Assembly: GCA_041678605.1 (NCBI GenBank)
Contig: JBAYNW010000010.1
Span: 1-63,150, forward strand
DNA from: JBAYNW01 sp041678605
GTDB lineage: Bacteria > Cyanobacteriota > Vampirovibrionia > Gastranaerophilales > Gastranaerophilaceae
Length of the DNA: 63,150 nt
Direction of reading: 5' to 3'
A program made the translations under genes and the position numbers. Under the pieces are notes generated by a model. The model had not been told where the DNA came from and made no database searches. It saw only the letters and a program-made list of their open reading frames with translations. Shown in pieces: positions 46,981-57,100 of the stretch (position 1 is its first letter; the number at the start of each line of letters is the position of its first letter).

Positions 46981-49611
46981 TTAAGTCAATGACTCAATCA
47001 GTTTTTCAATAATTCCCTGCTGAACTGAAAGCTCGGCAGCCTTGGCTTGAGTTTCCTCAATAACCTCTTTTGGTGCATTATCTGTAAAATTTTTGTTGCC
47101 CAAACGACCTGTAAGCGAGTTTTTCTCAGCGGTCAATTTGTCCAATTTCTTTTGCTGGCGGGCAATTTCGGCATTTATATCAATCAAATTCTCAAGCGGG
47201 ATAATTATTTTGGAGGCACTCACAACAGCTGTTGCCGATTTTTTAGGCAACGGAAGTTTTTCATCAGCAAACGTAATGTTTTCAACCCTCGCAAGCCTTT
47301 TTATCAAAGGTAAAACACTCTCAAAAGTCGGTTTTTCGCTCTTTTTTGCCCTAATTTCAATGTTGACCTTAACAGACGGCGAAATATTAAAACTTTGTCT
47401 CACATTTCTCAAAGACGTAATCGTTTCAAACACAAGTTCCATTTCTTTTGCTTCGGCCGGAAAGCTTAATTTCTTATCGTAAATCGGATAATTTGCCAAC
47501 ATAATTGCTTTAAACTCGTGATTTGGAATAAGCGAATAAACTTTCTCAGTGATGTGAGGCATAATCGGGTGCAGTAATCTCAAAGACATATCAAGAACAT
47601 ATCTTAAAACTCTTTGAGTATTGAGCTTTATATTTTCGTCTTGAAGCTGAATTTTTGCAATTTCCACATACCAGTCGCAGTAAGAGTTCCAGAAAAAATC
47701 GTACAAAATATGTGCAATCTCGCCTATTCTATAATTTTTTATGTTTTCGTTAACCTCTTTTGCGGTATTGTTTAGCTTATCCAAAATCCATTTGTCCGCA
47801 ATCGTAAGGTCGGCAAAATCAATTTCTTTATCATCAACGCCTTCAAGGTTCATAAGCACAAAGCGGGAAGCGTTCCAAATCTTGTTGGCAAAATTTCTGC
47901 CATATTCAAATCTTTCATCACTGACTTTAATATCCTGTCCGCCGTACGTACAAAGCGACGTCATAGTGAACCTTAGAGCATCACAGCCGTATTTGTCGAT
48001 AATTTTAACAGGATTAATCGTATTGCCTTTTGATTTTGACATTTTTTGGCCCTTTTCATCCCTGATAAGCCCGTGGATATAAACAGTCGAAAACGGTGCC
48101 TTACCGGTGAATTCAAGCCCCATTGTAATCATTCTTGCAACCCAGAAGAAAATTATATCAAATCCGGTTACCAGAACGCTTGTAGGATAGAATTTCTTAA
48201 AATCTTCCGACGCCGTATCGGGAAATCCCAGAGTTGAAAACGGCCATAGGCTTGATGAAAACCATGTATCAAGGACGTCAGAATCCTGGGTGTAATTTTG
48301 CGGGTCGGGGTTTTCCTTTGCGACAACCATTTCACCCGTCACGTTGTGGTAATATGCGGGAATTTGATGCCCCCACCAGAGTTGGCGGGAAATGCACCAA
48401 TCACGGATATTTTCCATCCAGCCGAGGTAATTCTTTTCCCAGCGTTCGGGAACAAACTTAACCCTGCCGTCCTTAACCGCCGCAATCGCCTCTTTGGCAA
48501 GCGGTTCCATCTTGACAAACCACTGTTCAGACAAGAGCGGTTCAATTGTGGTATGGCAGCGTTGGCATTTGCCGACATTATGGACATGTTTGGTAATTTT
48601 AACCAAAACTTGCTGTTTTTCAAGCATTTCAACTGTTTTTTTGCGGGCATCGTATCTGTCAAGTCCTCTTATTTCAGCCGGAACTTCAGGACAGTCCTTC
48701 ATTTTGCCTTCACCGTCGATTACCCAAATCGGCTTAAGCTCATGACGTTTTCCTACTTCGTAGTCATTCGGGTCGTGAGCCGGAGTAATTTTCAAAGCAC
48801 CTGTTCCGAAATGTTTGTCGACGTAATCATCGGCGATAATCGGTATAGGCCTACCAGTCAAAGGCAAACAAACCGTTTTTCCTACCAAATCCTTGTACTT
48901 GTAGTCGCTCGGATTAACGGCAATAGCTACATCCCCAAACATAGTTTCGGGGCGGGTTGTAGCAATCACAATTGCACCCGGTTCGTCTTTAAAAGGATAG
49001 GAAATTTCCCACAAATGTCCGTCTTCGGTTTCGTATTCGGTTTCAATATCAGAAATCGCACTCTGACAGCGTGGACACCAGTTTACGATATAAGCACCTT
49101 TATAAATTAATCCTTTTTCATATAATTTCACAAAAACTTCTTTTACGGCTTCCGAACAGCCTTCATCAAAAGTGAAACGCTCTCTGCTCCTGTCAAAAGA
49201 CGCTCCGAGACGTTTGAATTGATTTAAAATTGCAGATTTATGTTTATTTGCCCAATCCCATGTTATTTCAAGGAATTTTTCACGGCCAATTTCATGCCTG
49301 TTTGTGCCTTCTTCTCTTAATTTTTTTTCGACAACCGCTTGGGTCGCAATACCTGCATGGTCTGTTCCAGGAAGCCAAAGAGCTTCATAGCCGGACATTC
49401 TGTGATATCTTGTTAAAATATCCTGTAAAGTACCGTCCAGTGCATGCCCCATATGAAGGACTCCGGTAACGTTCGGCGGCGGAATTACGATTGAGTAAGG
49501 CGGTTTATTGCTTTTGGCATCTGCCTTAAAACATTCGTTTTCTTCCCAAAATTTATAAACTTCTTCTTCTGTTGCTTTTGCATCATAAACGGTAGGTAAA
49601 TTTTCTAGCAT
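46981..49611 (-). CDS. valS: Valyl-tRNA synthetase
   Basis: Charges tRNA-Val. 876 residues, normal length. Class I motifs PPPNVTGVLHMGHAL (HIGH) near 47-61 and GQKMSKSKGN (KMSKS) near 525; editing (CP1) domain with TTRPETMFGDVAIAVNP; anticodon-binding domain; C-terminal coiled coil (~805-870, AEIARQQKKLDKLTAEKNSL) as in typical ValS. Monocistronic. Confidence 0.98.
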   Translation of the reverse strand: MLENLPTVYDAKATEEEVYKFWEENECFKADAKSNKPPYSIVIPPPNVTGVLHMGHALDGTLQDILTRYHRMSGYEALWLPGTDHAGIATQAVVEKKLREEGTNRHEIGREKFLEITWDWANKHKSAILNQFKRLGASFDRSRERFTFDEGCSEAVKEVFVKLYEKGLIYKGAYIVNWCPRCQSAISDIETEYETEDGHLWEISYPFKDEPGAIVIATTRPETMFGDVAIAVNPSDYKYKDLVGKTVCLPLTGRPIPIIADDYVDKHFGTGALKITPAHDPNDYEVGKRHELKPIWVIDGEGKMKDCPEVPAEIRGLDRYDARKKTVEMLEKQQVLVKITKHVHNVGKCQRCHTTIEPLLSEQWFVKMEPLAKEAIAAVKDGRVKFVPERWEKNYLGWMENIRDWCISRQLWWGHQIPAYYHNVTGEMVVAKENPDPQNYTQDSDVLDTWFSSSLWPFSTLGFPDTASEDFKKFYPTSVLVTGFDIIFFWVARMITMGLEFTGKAPFSTVYIHGLIRDEKGQKMSKSKGNTINPVKIIDKYGCDALRFTMTSLCTYGGQDIKVSDERFEYGRNFANKIWNASRFVLMNLEGVDDKEIDFADLTIADKWILDKLNNTAKEVNENIKNYRIGEIAHILYDFFWNSYCDWYVEIAKIQLQDENIKLNTQRVLRYVLDMSLRLLHPIMPHITEKVYSLIPNHEFKAIMLANYPIYDKKLSFPAEAKEMELVFETITSLRNVRQSFNISPSVKVNIEIRAKKSEKPTFESVLPLIKRLARVENITFADEKLPLPKKSATAVVSASKIIIPLENLIDINAEIARQQKKLDKLTAEKNSLTGRLGNKNFTDNAPKEVIEETQAKAAELSVQQGIIEKLIESLT

Positions 49612-49675
49612 TGTCGTCCCTTTTTACTGTTCCCTACCTTTAAAATATCACAAACAAATTTCGTAATCCATGCGG

Positions 49676-50314
49676 CTATTTTTTAACTCCACGGGTGAAT
49701 TTATCTTTGCATTTGTCGTCATCTTTGGTCATAAATTTTTCGGCTTTATCGGCCAGCGGTGTCGCAATGAACGGAACGATAACACGTTTTGCGATAATTG
49801 TTGATGCGGCAAGACTTGTGAAAATTCCAAAAAATGTTTCAATGTCTTTTTTTGTGTTTTCAAAAATTGTGTCAAATTCTTTTGCACTGATGTTTTTGAA
49901 TTTGTTTTGGCTTCTGATTATTTTTTCATAGCCTGTTTTAGCCGTAGTGCTGAATATTTTCCCGAATAATTTATTAAATATTTTCCCCTGAACTTTTGGG
50001 TTTGACATCGTGAAAAACATTAAAAGCTGCATCAAAATCATCAAGCCGCCGTTGGTTAAATCCAGTGCCGCCACGAATTTTCTTTTGTCTTCAGGGATTT
50101 TTTTGTTGTTTAAACTTTGTTTTACGTACAAATAACAGCCGTATGCGTCTTTTAAAACGACTGAAGCTATCCCCAATCCCGCGATATATTTTACATTGTT
50201 GGACTGATAATTTTTGCAGACATTATCGGCAAAACGGGTTTTGGTGAAGGCGTTTATAGGCTTTTTGATACCGTAATCAACTGCCTGACTCATTATTTTT
50301 GACACGCTAATCAT
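49676..50314 (-). CDS. Predicted membrane protein, unknown family
   Basis: 212 residues. Two or three hydrophobic segments: KYIAGLGIASVVLKDAYGCY (~43-62), NGGLMILMQLLMFFTMS (~88-104) and FGIFTSLAASTIIAKRVIVPFIATPL (split ~158-183). Basic, Lys-rich between. It overlaps the upstream gene by 8 bp and resembles it in layout (a 'LTNGGLMILMQ' versus 'SAALAILMQIG' segment), so the two may be distant paralogues. Function unknown. Confidence 0.7.
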   Translation of the reverse strand: MISVSKIMSQAVDYGIKKPINAFTKTRFADNVCKNYQSNNVKYIAGLGIASVVLKDAYGCYLYVKQSLNNKKIPEDKRKFVAALDLTNGGLMILMQLLMFFTMSNPKVQGKIFNKLFGKIFSTTAKTGYEKIIRSQNKFKNISAKEFDTIFENTKKDIETFFGIFTSLAASTIIAKRVIVPFIATPLADKAEKFMTKDDDKCKDKFTRGVKK

Positions 50315-51281
50315 CTTGCACCTCCCGACTTGCTTTTTCGTTTTTCGAGAAGGTATCCTGATAGTTGTCTTTCTTTTTTTCTGTCAATTTAGGGAAAAAT
50401 GCTTTCATTAATTTCGGGTGAATCCAGTTGAGCAAGGTGCATGAAAGCGGCAAAACCAGCAAAGTTACGGCCAGTCCGGTGTTTTGTTTCAATCCCCTTA
50501 TATTGGCCGCAGTGTTTGATATGTATTTTTGTGCCACTTCGTAAACAAAGTTGGTATCTTTGATTCCTTTGGAATTTTCAAACAGTTCTTTTATTGGCCT
50601 TTTCTCTTTAATTGCTGTTTGCAGTTTTTTTACAACGTTTTCTTCCTGTAAGTTCCCCTTTGCCTTTTTAAACATATCTTTTGAGGTTTGCTCAAGCAAA
50701 TCCTCAATCTCGCTTGCGGACAATTTAACTTTTCCCTTTGCGGTTTCATATTCTATCGTATCTTTAATATAGAGTTGTTTGAGCATTTTTTCCAACTGTT
50801 TAAGCTGTTTTTCTTGTGCGAGTTTCCCTCTCGCCTTTTTGCCTAATGCCGGATTTTCTTTTTTAATTATTTTTTCAAGATAATTCATGTCTTGATAGGC
50901 GGTTTTATTATATTTTGATTTTAAATACTCTCCTTTATTTGTCATATTGTTTATGACGGAGTTGAAAGGAATAACAATTCCGATTTGCATTAAAATTGCC
51001 AAAGCGGCAGAAACAGGCTGCCTTAGGGCTGAATATGTTCTTGTATCTTCGTCTGTTTTTGATAAAAAATTATATTTAATAAAAATAGGTGCAACTAAAC
51101 CAGTTCCTACCGCATTAATTAAAATATTGGGAATTTCGCCGACAAATCCAGACATTCCGTGTATTGTGTTCACGGATTTGGGCATTAATTTTAATATTTC
51201 TTCTCTCGCCTCTTTTTTGAGGTTCTGCCGGCCCAAGCCCGTGCATACATCCGAAATGTCGATTTTATTAATCTTCGGCAT
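50307..51281 (-). CDS. Predicted membrane protein, unknown family
   Basis: 324 residues. Segments: NILINAVGTGLVAPIFIKYN (~52-71), QPVSAALAILMQIGIVIPFN (~88-107), a ~150-residue Lys/Glu-rich soluble middle (LAQEKQLKQLEKMLKQLY), and a C-terminal hydrophobic segment GLAVTLLVLPLSCTLLNWIH (~267-286). The first ~40 residues contain KKEAREEILKLMPKSVNTI. Co-transcribed with the smaller gene downstream. Not recognised; both are probably lineage-specific. Confidence 0.7.
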   Translation of the reverse strand: MPKINKIDISDVCTGLGRQNLKKEAREEILKLMPKSVNTIHGMSGFVGEIPNILINAVGTGLVAPIFIKYNFLSKTDEDTRTYSALRQPVSAALAILMQIGIVIPFNSVINNMTNKGEYLKSKYNKTAYQDMNYLEKIIKKENPALGKKARGKLAQEKQLKQLEKMLKQLYIKDTIEYETAKGKVKLSASEIEDLLEQTSKDMFKKAKGNLQEENVVKKLQTAIKEKRPIKELFENSKGIKDTNFVYEVAQKYISNTAANIRGLKQNTGLAVTLLVLPLSCTLLNWIHPKLMKAFFPKLTEKKKDNYQDTFSKNEKASREVQDD

Positions 51282-51435
51282 TATATTTACACTTCCTGTT
51301 TTACTTCCAACCTGAAAGCAACCACCTTACATATAAATAAAGAATATTTTTCTCTCATAATTGCTAATACTCCGCCCTTTATTAAGAAATGTTAATAAGC
51401 GTAAAATCTACTCCATGCTAATATTTCAGGCTATT

Positions 51436-53049
51436 TTATCTCTTAAATGTTACGACCGTCCAACTTCCTTTTTGTTCTATCCTTAAGATTTGAAGATTCT
51501 TTAAAGAATTTTCAAACATTTCGTTTTTAAGATATGAAAACGCCAAAAACAAAAACGGCGTTTTTTTGTATTCTTTCTCATCCTTGAGCAAGGCTTTTAA
51601 TTGCATCGGCGAATACATTGCAACGTCTTTCAAAATAACAATTGCAAGCTCTTGATTGGGCTGTAATTTATCCAATACTTCCTGCTTAAATTTTCTGTCA
51701 AGATGATTTTCATCAATACTTTTGAACTCTTCTTTCGATTTTACCCCCAGATATTCGGGGAAATTAGCCTTATTGACGGAAATCACGTTGTATTTGCCGA
51801 AATCAAAATACTTTTCAAATCTTTCTTTTGGATAGTAATTCAATAAAATGTAATCGCCGGCTTTTAAATCAGCGTTTTTGATTAAATCTGCAACTATTTT
51901 ATGCCCTTCGCTGCGGCGAAGTCTCGGTGCAGAATTTGGGTTTGTGAGGATGTAAAATAAGTTTAAAAAACAGAATGAAAGAATTAAAAAATATTTTAGG
52001 GCTTTTTTAAAGTTCAGCAAGCCAAATCCCGCAATTAAAATTAATATCGGGTAAATTTCAATGGAATATTTTGTTGCAAAGACCAGTTTACCCGAAATAG
52101 CCGCCAGAATTAAAGTCAAGATGAAAGCCAGACTTACGTAAAATAATCCCAATATTCTGTATTCTTTTGTTGTGAGAGCCTTTATAAGCCCTGCTATTGC
52201 AATTATTGAAGGTAAAAGTGCGAAAATAATGAAGTTTGGTGTTAAGTTATAAAAAAAGTTGTCCGGCGAGCTTACTATATTAGTCAAAATTGGTGAAAAA
52301 TAATCCGTAATCAGAAAACCGATTTTTGCGATTGTGAACTGTCCCCACCACTGCGAATAAGGGTGGGTGGTGAAAATTTTAAATAATAAGGGAGCAAAAA
52401 GCAGACCGAATAGAAATATTGAACTCCAAAGTATGATTATAGATTTTTTGAGAATTTTGTCTTTATTAAGCCAAAAGCTGAGGAATATTAAATTGAAAAA
52501 TACAAATACAAATCCTATCGTGTGGGTAAATATTATAAGGAAATTAGAAATTGTGTACCAGAAGAAGTTTGAAAAATTCTGTTTTTTCCCAAGTTTGAGC
52601 GTAAATAAAAGTGATAAACTTGAAAAAAGGAACAGAATTCCGTAAAATCTTACTTCCTGCGAAAAATATATTAAAAACGAACTCAGGGCGGTTATTGTTG
52701 CACAAAGAACCCCCAGTTTTTTATCTTTGAACTCTTTCCCCACAAAATACATTGATATAATTGACAAAACGCCCGGCAGAACGGAAGTTAGTCTAAGCAT
52801 TAAGTCGCTGTTTCCCCAAAAATGTATAAAAAATTTCAGATACAAATAATAAAACGGCATGTGGCACTGGGAAGCAACGGCGTTGAAAAACCCTTTGCTT
52901 AATGGAATTGACGCGATAAACCAGCTTACGTATTCGTCATTCCAAAGTCCGTCGGGTTTATTTATAAAAATCAGCCTTAATATCGTCCCCAGAGTTATTA
53001 TAAATAACATTATTCCAAATGTTTTTAAACCGAAATTTCTCTTAGTCAC
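51436..53049 (-). CDS. GT-C family membrane glycosyltransferase (GT39/ArnT-like)
   Basis: 537 residues with ~11 membrane spans and a soluble C-terminal domain (~385-537). The first loop carries GLWNDEYVSWF, the Asp-Glu catalytic motif of polyprenyl-phosphate-sugar-dependent GT-C enzymes. Start GTG (53047-53049) with AGG seven bases upstream, both inside GATTAAGTG/GATTAGGTG octamers. A palindrome-like stretch near 51905 encodes PRLRRSEGH. The adjacent divergent GT2 gene makes a polyprenyl-phosphate sugar donor in comparable gene pairs, so they may act together. Confidence 0.85.
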   Translation of the reverse strand: MTKRNFGLKTFGIMLFIITLGTILRLIFINKPDGLWNDEYVSWFIASIPLSKGFFNAVASQCHMPFYYLYLKFFIHFWGNSDLMLRLTSVLPGVLSIISMYFVGKEFKDKKLGVLCATITALSSFLIYFSQEVRFYGILFLFSSLSLLFTLKLGKKQNFSNFFWYTISNFLIIFTHTIGFVFVFFNLIFLSFWLNKDKILKKSIIILWSSIFLFGLLFAPLLFKIFTTHPYSQWWGQFTIAKIGFLITDYFSPILTNIVSSPDNFFYNLTPNFIIFALLPSIIAIAGLIKALTTKEYRILGLFYVSLAFILTLILAAISGKLVFATKYSIEIYPILILIAGFGLLNFKKALKYFLILSFCFLNLFYILTNPNSAPRLRRSEGHKIVADLIKNADLKAGDYILLNYYPKERFEKYFDFGKYNVISVNKANFPEYLGVKSKEEFKSIDENHLDRKFKQEVLDKLQPNQELAIVILKDVAMYSPMQLKALLKDEKEYKKTPFLFLAFSYLKNEMFENSLKNLQILRIEQKGSWTVVTFKR

Positions 53050-53075
53050 TTAATCACCTAATCACTTACTCACTT
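53046..53075 (-). repeat. 8-bp repeats forming the GT-C start site
   Basis: AGTGATTAGGTGATTAAGTGACTA on the minus strand (GTGATTAx words); gives an AGG Shine-Dalgarno and the GTG start. Confidence 0.75.
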
Positions 53076-53152
53076 TTATATTATAATATGAATATAATTG
53101 TTAAAAAATTTATCGCATTTTACGTCATTGTTTACTTTTTAAAAGAGAATAT

Positions 53153-54082
53153 ATGAAATTAGTCATCCAAATACCTTGCTATAATGAAGAGAAAACGCTG
53201 GCAATAACTTTGTCCCAACTGCCAAAACATATTGACGGAATCGACGAAATTCAGGTTCTTGTAATTGATGACGGCTCCGAGGACAAAACAACCGAGGTTG
53301 CTCAAAAAAACGGCGTCAGTAATTTTGTCATTTTGCCCAATAACGTCGGGCTTGCCAAAGCTTTTTCAATAGGGCTTTCGAAGGCTTTGGAGATGGGTGC
53401 TGACATAATCGTGAATACAGATGCGGATAATCAGTATTACGCCGAAGATATCGAAAAATTGGTTAAACCGATTCTTCAAAAACAAGCCGATATTGTAATA
53501 GGTTCCCGTCCGATAGAAAATATTCGGCACTTTTCGCCCACAAAAAAAATACTGCAAAAACTCGGCTCCCGGGTAATGAGGCTTGTAAGCTCAACAAAAA
53601 TTGCCGATGCGGCAAGCGGCTTCAGGGCTTTTTCAAAGGATGCGGCGTTACAGATTAACGTTTTTGACAATTACACCTATACTCTTGAAACAATTATTCA
53701 GGCTAAGGCAAAGGGGCTTGAAATCATTTCTGTTCCTGTTAGAGTTAATCCTGAGCTGCGAAAATCAAAATTAATCAAGAACATTTTTGATTATATAAAA
53801 CGTTCGACTTTTACAATGATAAGGATGTTTATCGTGTACAGACCATTCAGATTTTTTGCCATAATCGGCTTGCTGTTTTTAATTCCGGGTATTTTGCTCG
53901 GCGTAAGATTTTTGTATTTTTACTTTACCGCATCCGGTTCGGGCCACATTCAATCACTTGTTTTATCGGCCGTGTTAATTTTAACAGGTGTTCAAATAGG
54001 CTTAATAGCAGTTCTGGCTGATTTGCTGTCTGTCAACAGAAAGCTTCTTGAAGATATCCAAACAAGATTGAAGAAAAGATAA
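53153..54082 (+). CDS. Family 2 glycosyltransferase, polyprenol-phosphate type
   Basis: 309 residues. GT-A domain: IQIPCYNEEKTLAITLSQLP, VLVIDDGSEDKT, NVGLAKAFSIGL, DADNQY (DXD) near 83-88 and DAASGFRAFS. Two C-terminal membrane spans (~238-260 and ~272-295). This layout is that of dolichol/undecaprenyl-phosphate glucosyl- or mannosyltransferases (DPM1/GtrB-like). Starts ATG 53153 after AAAGAGAATAT; divergent from the GT-C gene with 103 bp between. Confidence 0.9.
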   Translation: MKLVIQIPCYNEEKTLAITLSQLPKHIDGIDEIQVLVIDDGSEDKTTEVAQKNGVSNFVILPNNVGLAKAFSIGLSKALEMGADIIVNTDADNQYYAEDIEKLVKPILQKQADIVIGSRPIENIRHFSPTKKILQKLGSRVMRLVSSTKIADAASGFRAFSKDAALQINVFDNYTYTLETIIQAKAKGLEIISVPVRVNPELRKSKLIKNIFDYIKRSTFTMIRMFIVYRPFRFFAIIGLLFLIPGILLGVRFLYFYFTASGSGHIQSLVLSAVLILTGVQIGLIAVLADLLSVNRKLLEDIQTRLKKR

Positions 54083-54131
54083 CAGGTCAGGTAAAAACGC
54101 AAACAAATTCTCGCGTAATAGCAACGACGGG

Positions 54132-54182
54132 AATTTCCGTTTCCCTTTTCCCGTTTCTCTTCTCACGTCTCACGGTTTCCCC
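54132..54182. repeat. Short repeats at the SNF2 gene 3' end
   Basis: TTCCGTTTCCC, TTTTCCCG, TTTCTCTT, CTCACGTC, TCACGG words between the GT2 stop and the helicase stop. Confidence 0.55.
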
Positions 54183-54189
54183 CTGCCCG

Positions 54190-57100
54190 CTAGTCCACCG
54201 AGAAAATTTCCTTAATATCGTTTATGGTAAGCGATTTTGTTATGTTTCGGTCAACGGAAATTACGCTGTCAACGAGGTTTCTTTTAACCTGTTTAAGCTT
54301 TTGGATTTTTTCTTCAACAGTGTTTTTGGTGATAAGTCTGTATACAAAAACTTTTTTTGTTTGGCCGATACGGTAGGCTCGGTCTGTAGCCTGATCTTCA
54401 ACTGCAGGGTTCCACCACGGGTCATAGTGGATTACGTAATCCGCTCCGGTCAAATTCAAGCCCGTTCCGCCGGCCTTCAAGCTGACCAAGAAAATCGGAA
54501 TACTGTCGTTTTTGTTAAATCTTTCAACTGCACCCTGTCTGTCTTTGGTTTTTCCCGTCAAATATTCGTAAGGAATTGCCTCTCTTTCAAGCCAATCCTT
54601 TATTAAGTCAAGCATATCAACAAATTGGCTGAACAGAAGTACTCTGTGGTTTTCTGAAATTATTTCTTCAAGCATTTCTTTCAGGTGTTCAAACTTGCCG
54701 GACTGATTAATTCCTTTAATATTTGCTTTGTCATAAAGTCTCGGATGGCAGCAGATTTGGCGTAATCTCAACAGGGCTGAGAAAATTGACATCCTGCTCT
54801 TTTCCAAACCGTTTTGCTCAATGCATTTGAACAATTCTTCTTTAGTAGAGTCAAGCACTTCAAGGTAGAACTCTCTTTGTTCCGGAGTTAATTCGCAGTA
54901 TGCAATGTTTTCAACTTTGTCAGGCAAATCTTTCGCAACGTCCCGCTTCATACGGCGAAGGATGAACGGGTAAATCTGCAATTTGAGCCGTTTTTCAACC
55001 GTCTTATCGCCACGCTCCATAATCGGATTAACATATCTGAAATTAAATTCGGAGATACTGAACATAAATCCCGGCATAAGAAAATCAAACACCGACCATA
55101 ATTCTTCCAGTTTGTTTTCAATCGGGGTTCCTGAAAGTGCCATTTTGTGCTGTGCATCAAGTTTTTTAACTGCCTGTGCAGTTTGAGAGAGTGCGTTTTT
55201 GATATTTTGAGATTCATCCAGAATTACATACCGGAAATTAATTTTCTTTAATTTTTCAACGTCACGTCTGACAAGAGCGTAACTCGTGATTACAATATCG
55301 TAATTTGCGATTTCCTTAAAAAGCTGTTTTCTTTCAATTCCGGAGAGCTTAAGGCAGGTCAATTCCGGAGCGAATTTTTGGATTTCAGCCTCCCAATTGA
55401 ACACAACCGAAGTCGGGCAGATTACAAGCGTCGGCATCGGACCGTCCACGTCTTTGGCTTTTTGCAAAATTGTAAGTGCCTGAAGGGTTTTTCCAAGCCC
55501 CATGTCATCCGCCAAAATCCCGTTCAGCCCGTATTTATACATAAACCAAAGCCAGCTGAATCCTTTCGACTGGTATTCTCTGAGTTCCGCTTTAATACTT
55601 TTTGAAAGGGTAACATCTTCGGTAGTCGAGAAAGTAGACATCTGCCGCCAAAATTCCGAGAAGTTTTCACTCAAAATCAAGTCTACGCCGAGGTTTTCAA
55701 GCTCATTTAAAAGCCCTGCCCTGTAAGTTTTTACGATAAATTTGTTTTCGCTGTTTCTATAAACATCAAAAGAATTGAACGAACGCATCATTGAATAAAT
55801 TTCGGGTGCGGGAAATTCCACAAACCCCAAACTTCTTACCCTGCTGTATTTTTCGCCGCTTTGGATGGTATCGTAGATGTCGTCAAAATTAATTTTATCT
55901 TCTCCGACCTGACCATAAAGATAAATCTCAAACCCATCCTTTGAATTTTCGCAAAAGTCAACCTCAGCCTTCAATTTAAAAGGTTCTTCCACAATTTTAA
56001 ATAGGCTCATGTCGTCTTTTTCGATGAACTTCCAGCCTTCTCCAGCTTGTTTCAGGTAGTAATTATAAAAATCTATTGCGTTTTCCTTTTCGAGTGCGAG
56101 GTTATTAGTCTGCATCGGAACAAACTTGCAGGCCAGAAGCATGTTATATGCAGCCTGTTCATGTTCAATGTTTCTTTTAACCCAATAAAGACTGTCCTCT
56201 TTAGGGTTTTTAATCGTAACATAGGGAGTTTTTTCACTTGTTTTTGAAAAAGGGACTTTGACTCCGTCATACTCAAATTCCAATGAAGCTTTAAGTGACT
56301 GGTCATAATCAATTCCCATTGTGACAATATTCAAAGGAGGTCTTTTTTCAAGCAGTAATTTATTTATTGTTTCTGATATTTCTATATCCATTATTTTTTG
56401 AAGTTTCGGAAGTTCTTCATAAATAAATTTACCGCCATCAGCGTCTTTCAAATCGGTGAATGAGGTTTTTGTAAGGCTTTGAGGCACCGCACTAACCGGA
56501 ATATTTGTCGGGAACATTAAGTTTTTGTACCTTCCCCATTTTAGGTGACGGGAGAAATACCGAACTTCCTCAAACGGGTATACATCGTCCTTATCAGGGC
56601 GTTTCCATTCAAGTGCCAGCATAACGTTGCCGACATTAGAGGAATTTACCGAAAGTACCAATCGCCATTCTTTGTCGGTAAACTTTAAACGCTGTTTTGA
56701 TTTTTCATCCAAAACTTCTTCGGCTCTTGATAAAAGCGTGAACATATCACCGAATTTTGTAATCGGAATGTCATACCAGCCAGCCTTTTTGTCCTGACGG
56801 GACGTTTTGAGAAGCTGCTGAAAAATTGTAATCTCAACTTTTTGGGCATTATTTAATTCAAAATTTTTATCCTGTTTTTGTGAATCTATTAAAACTTTCA
56901 AAATGGATTCAATTGCCCGAACGACTTTGCCGGTTTCCCTTGACATGACCAAAATTGAGAAAAAATTAGGTTTTCTCTTAGGGTTAAAGTGAAAAATGTA
57001 ATTTCCTTGCGGCGGTTGAGTTAGTGCCGTATTTTCGTCATCAAAACTCGATTCGATTTTATATTTGGTTTCCAAAAAATCTTCATAGGCATGTTCGTCA

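Noticed and set aside
48298..49110. 270-codon plus-strand open frame inside valS
   Set aside because: It lies wholly antisense to the conserved valS gene, has no family-like motif and no plausible initiation site; a shadow frame.
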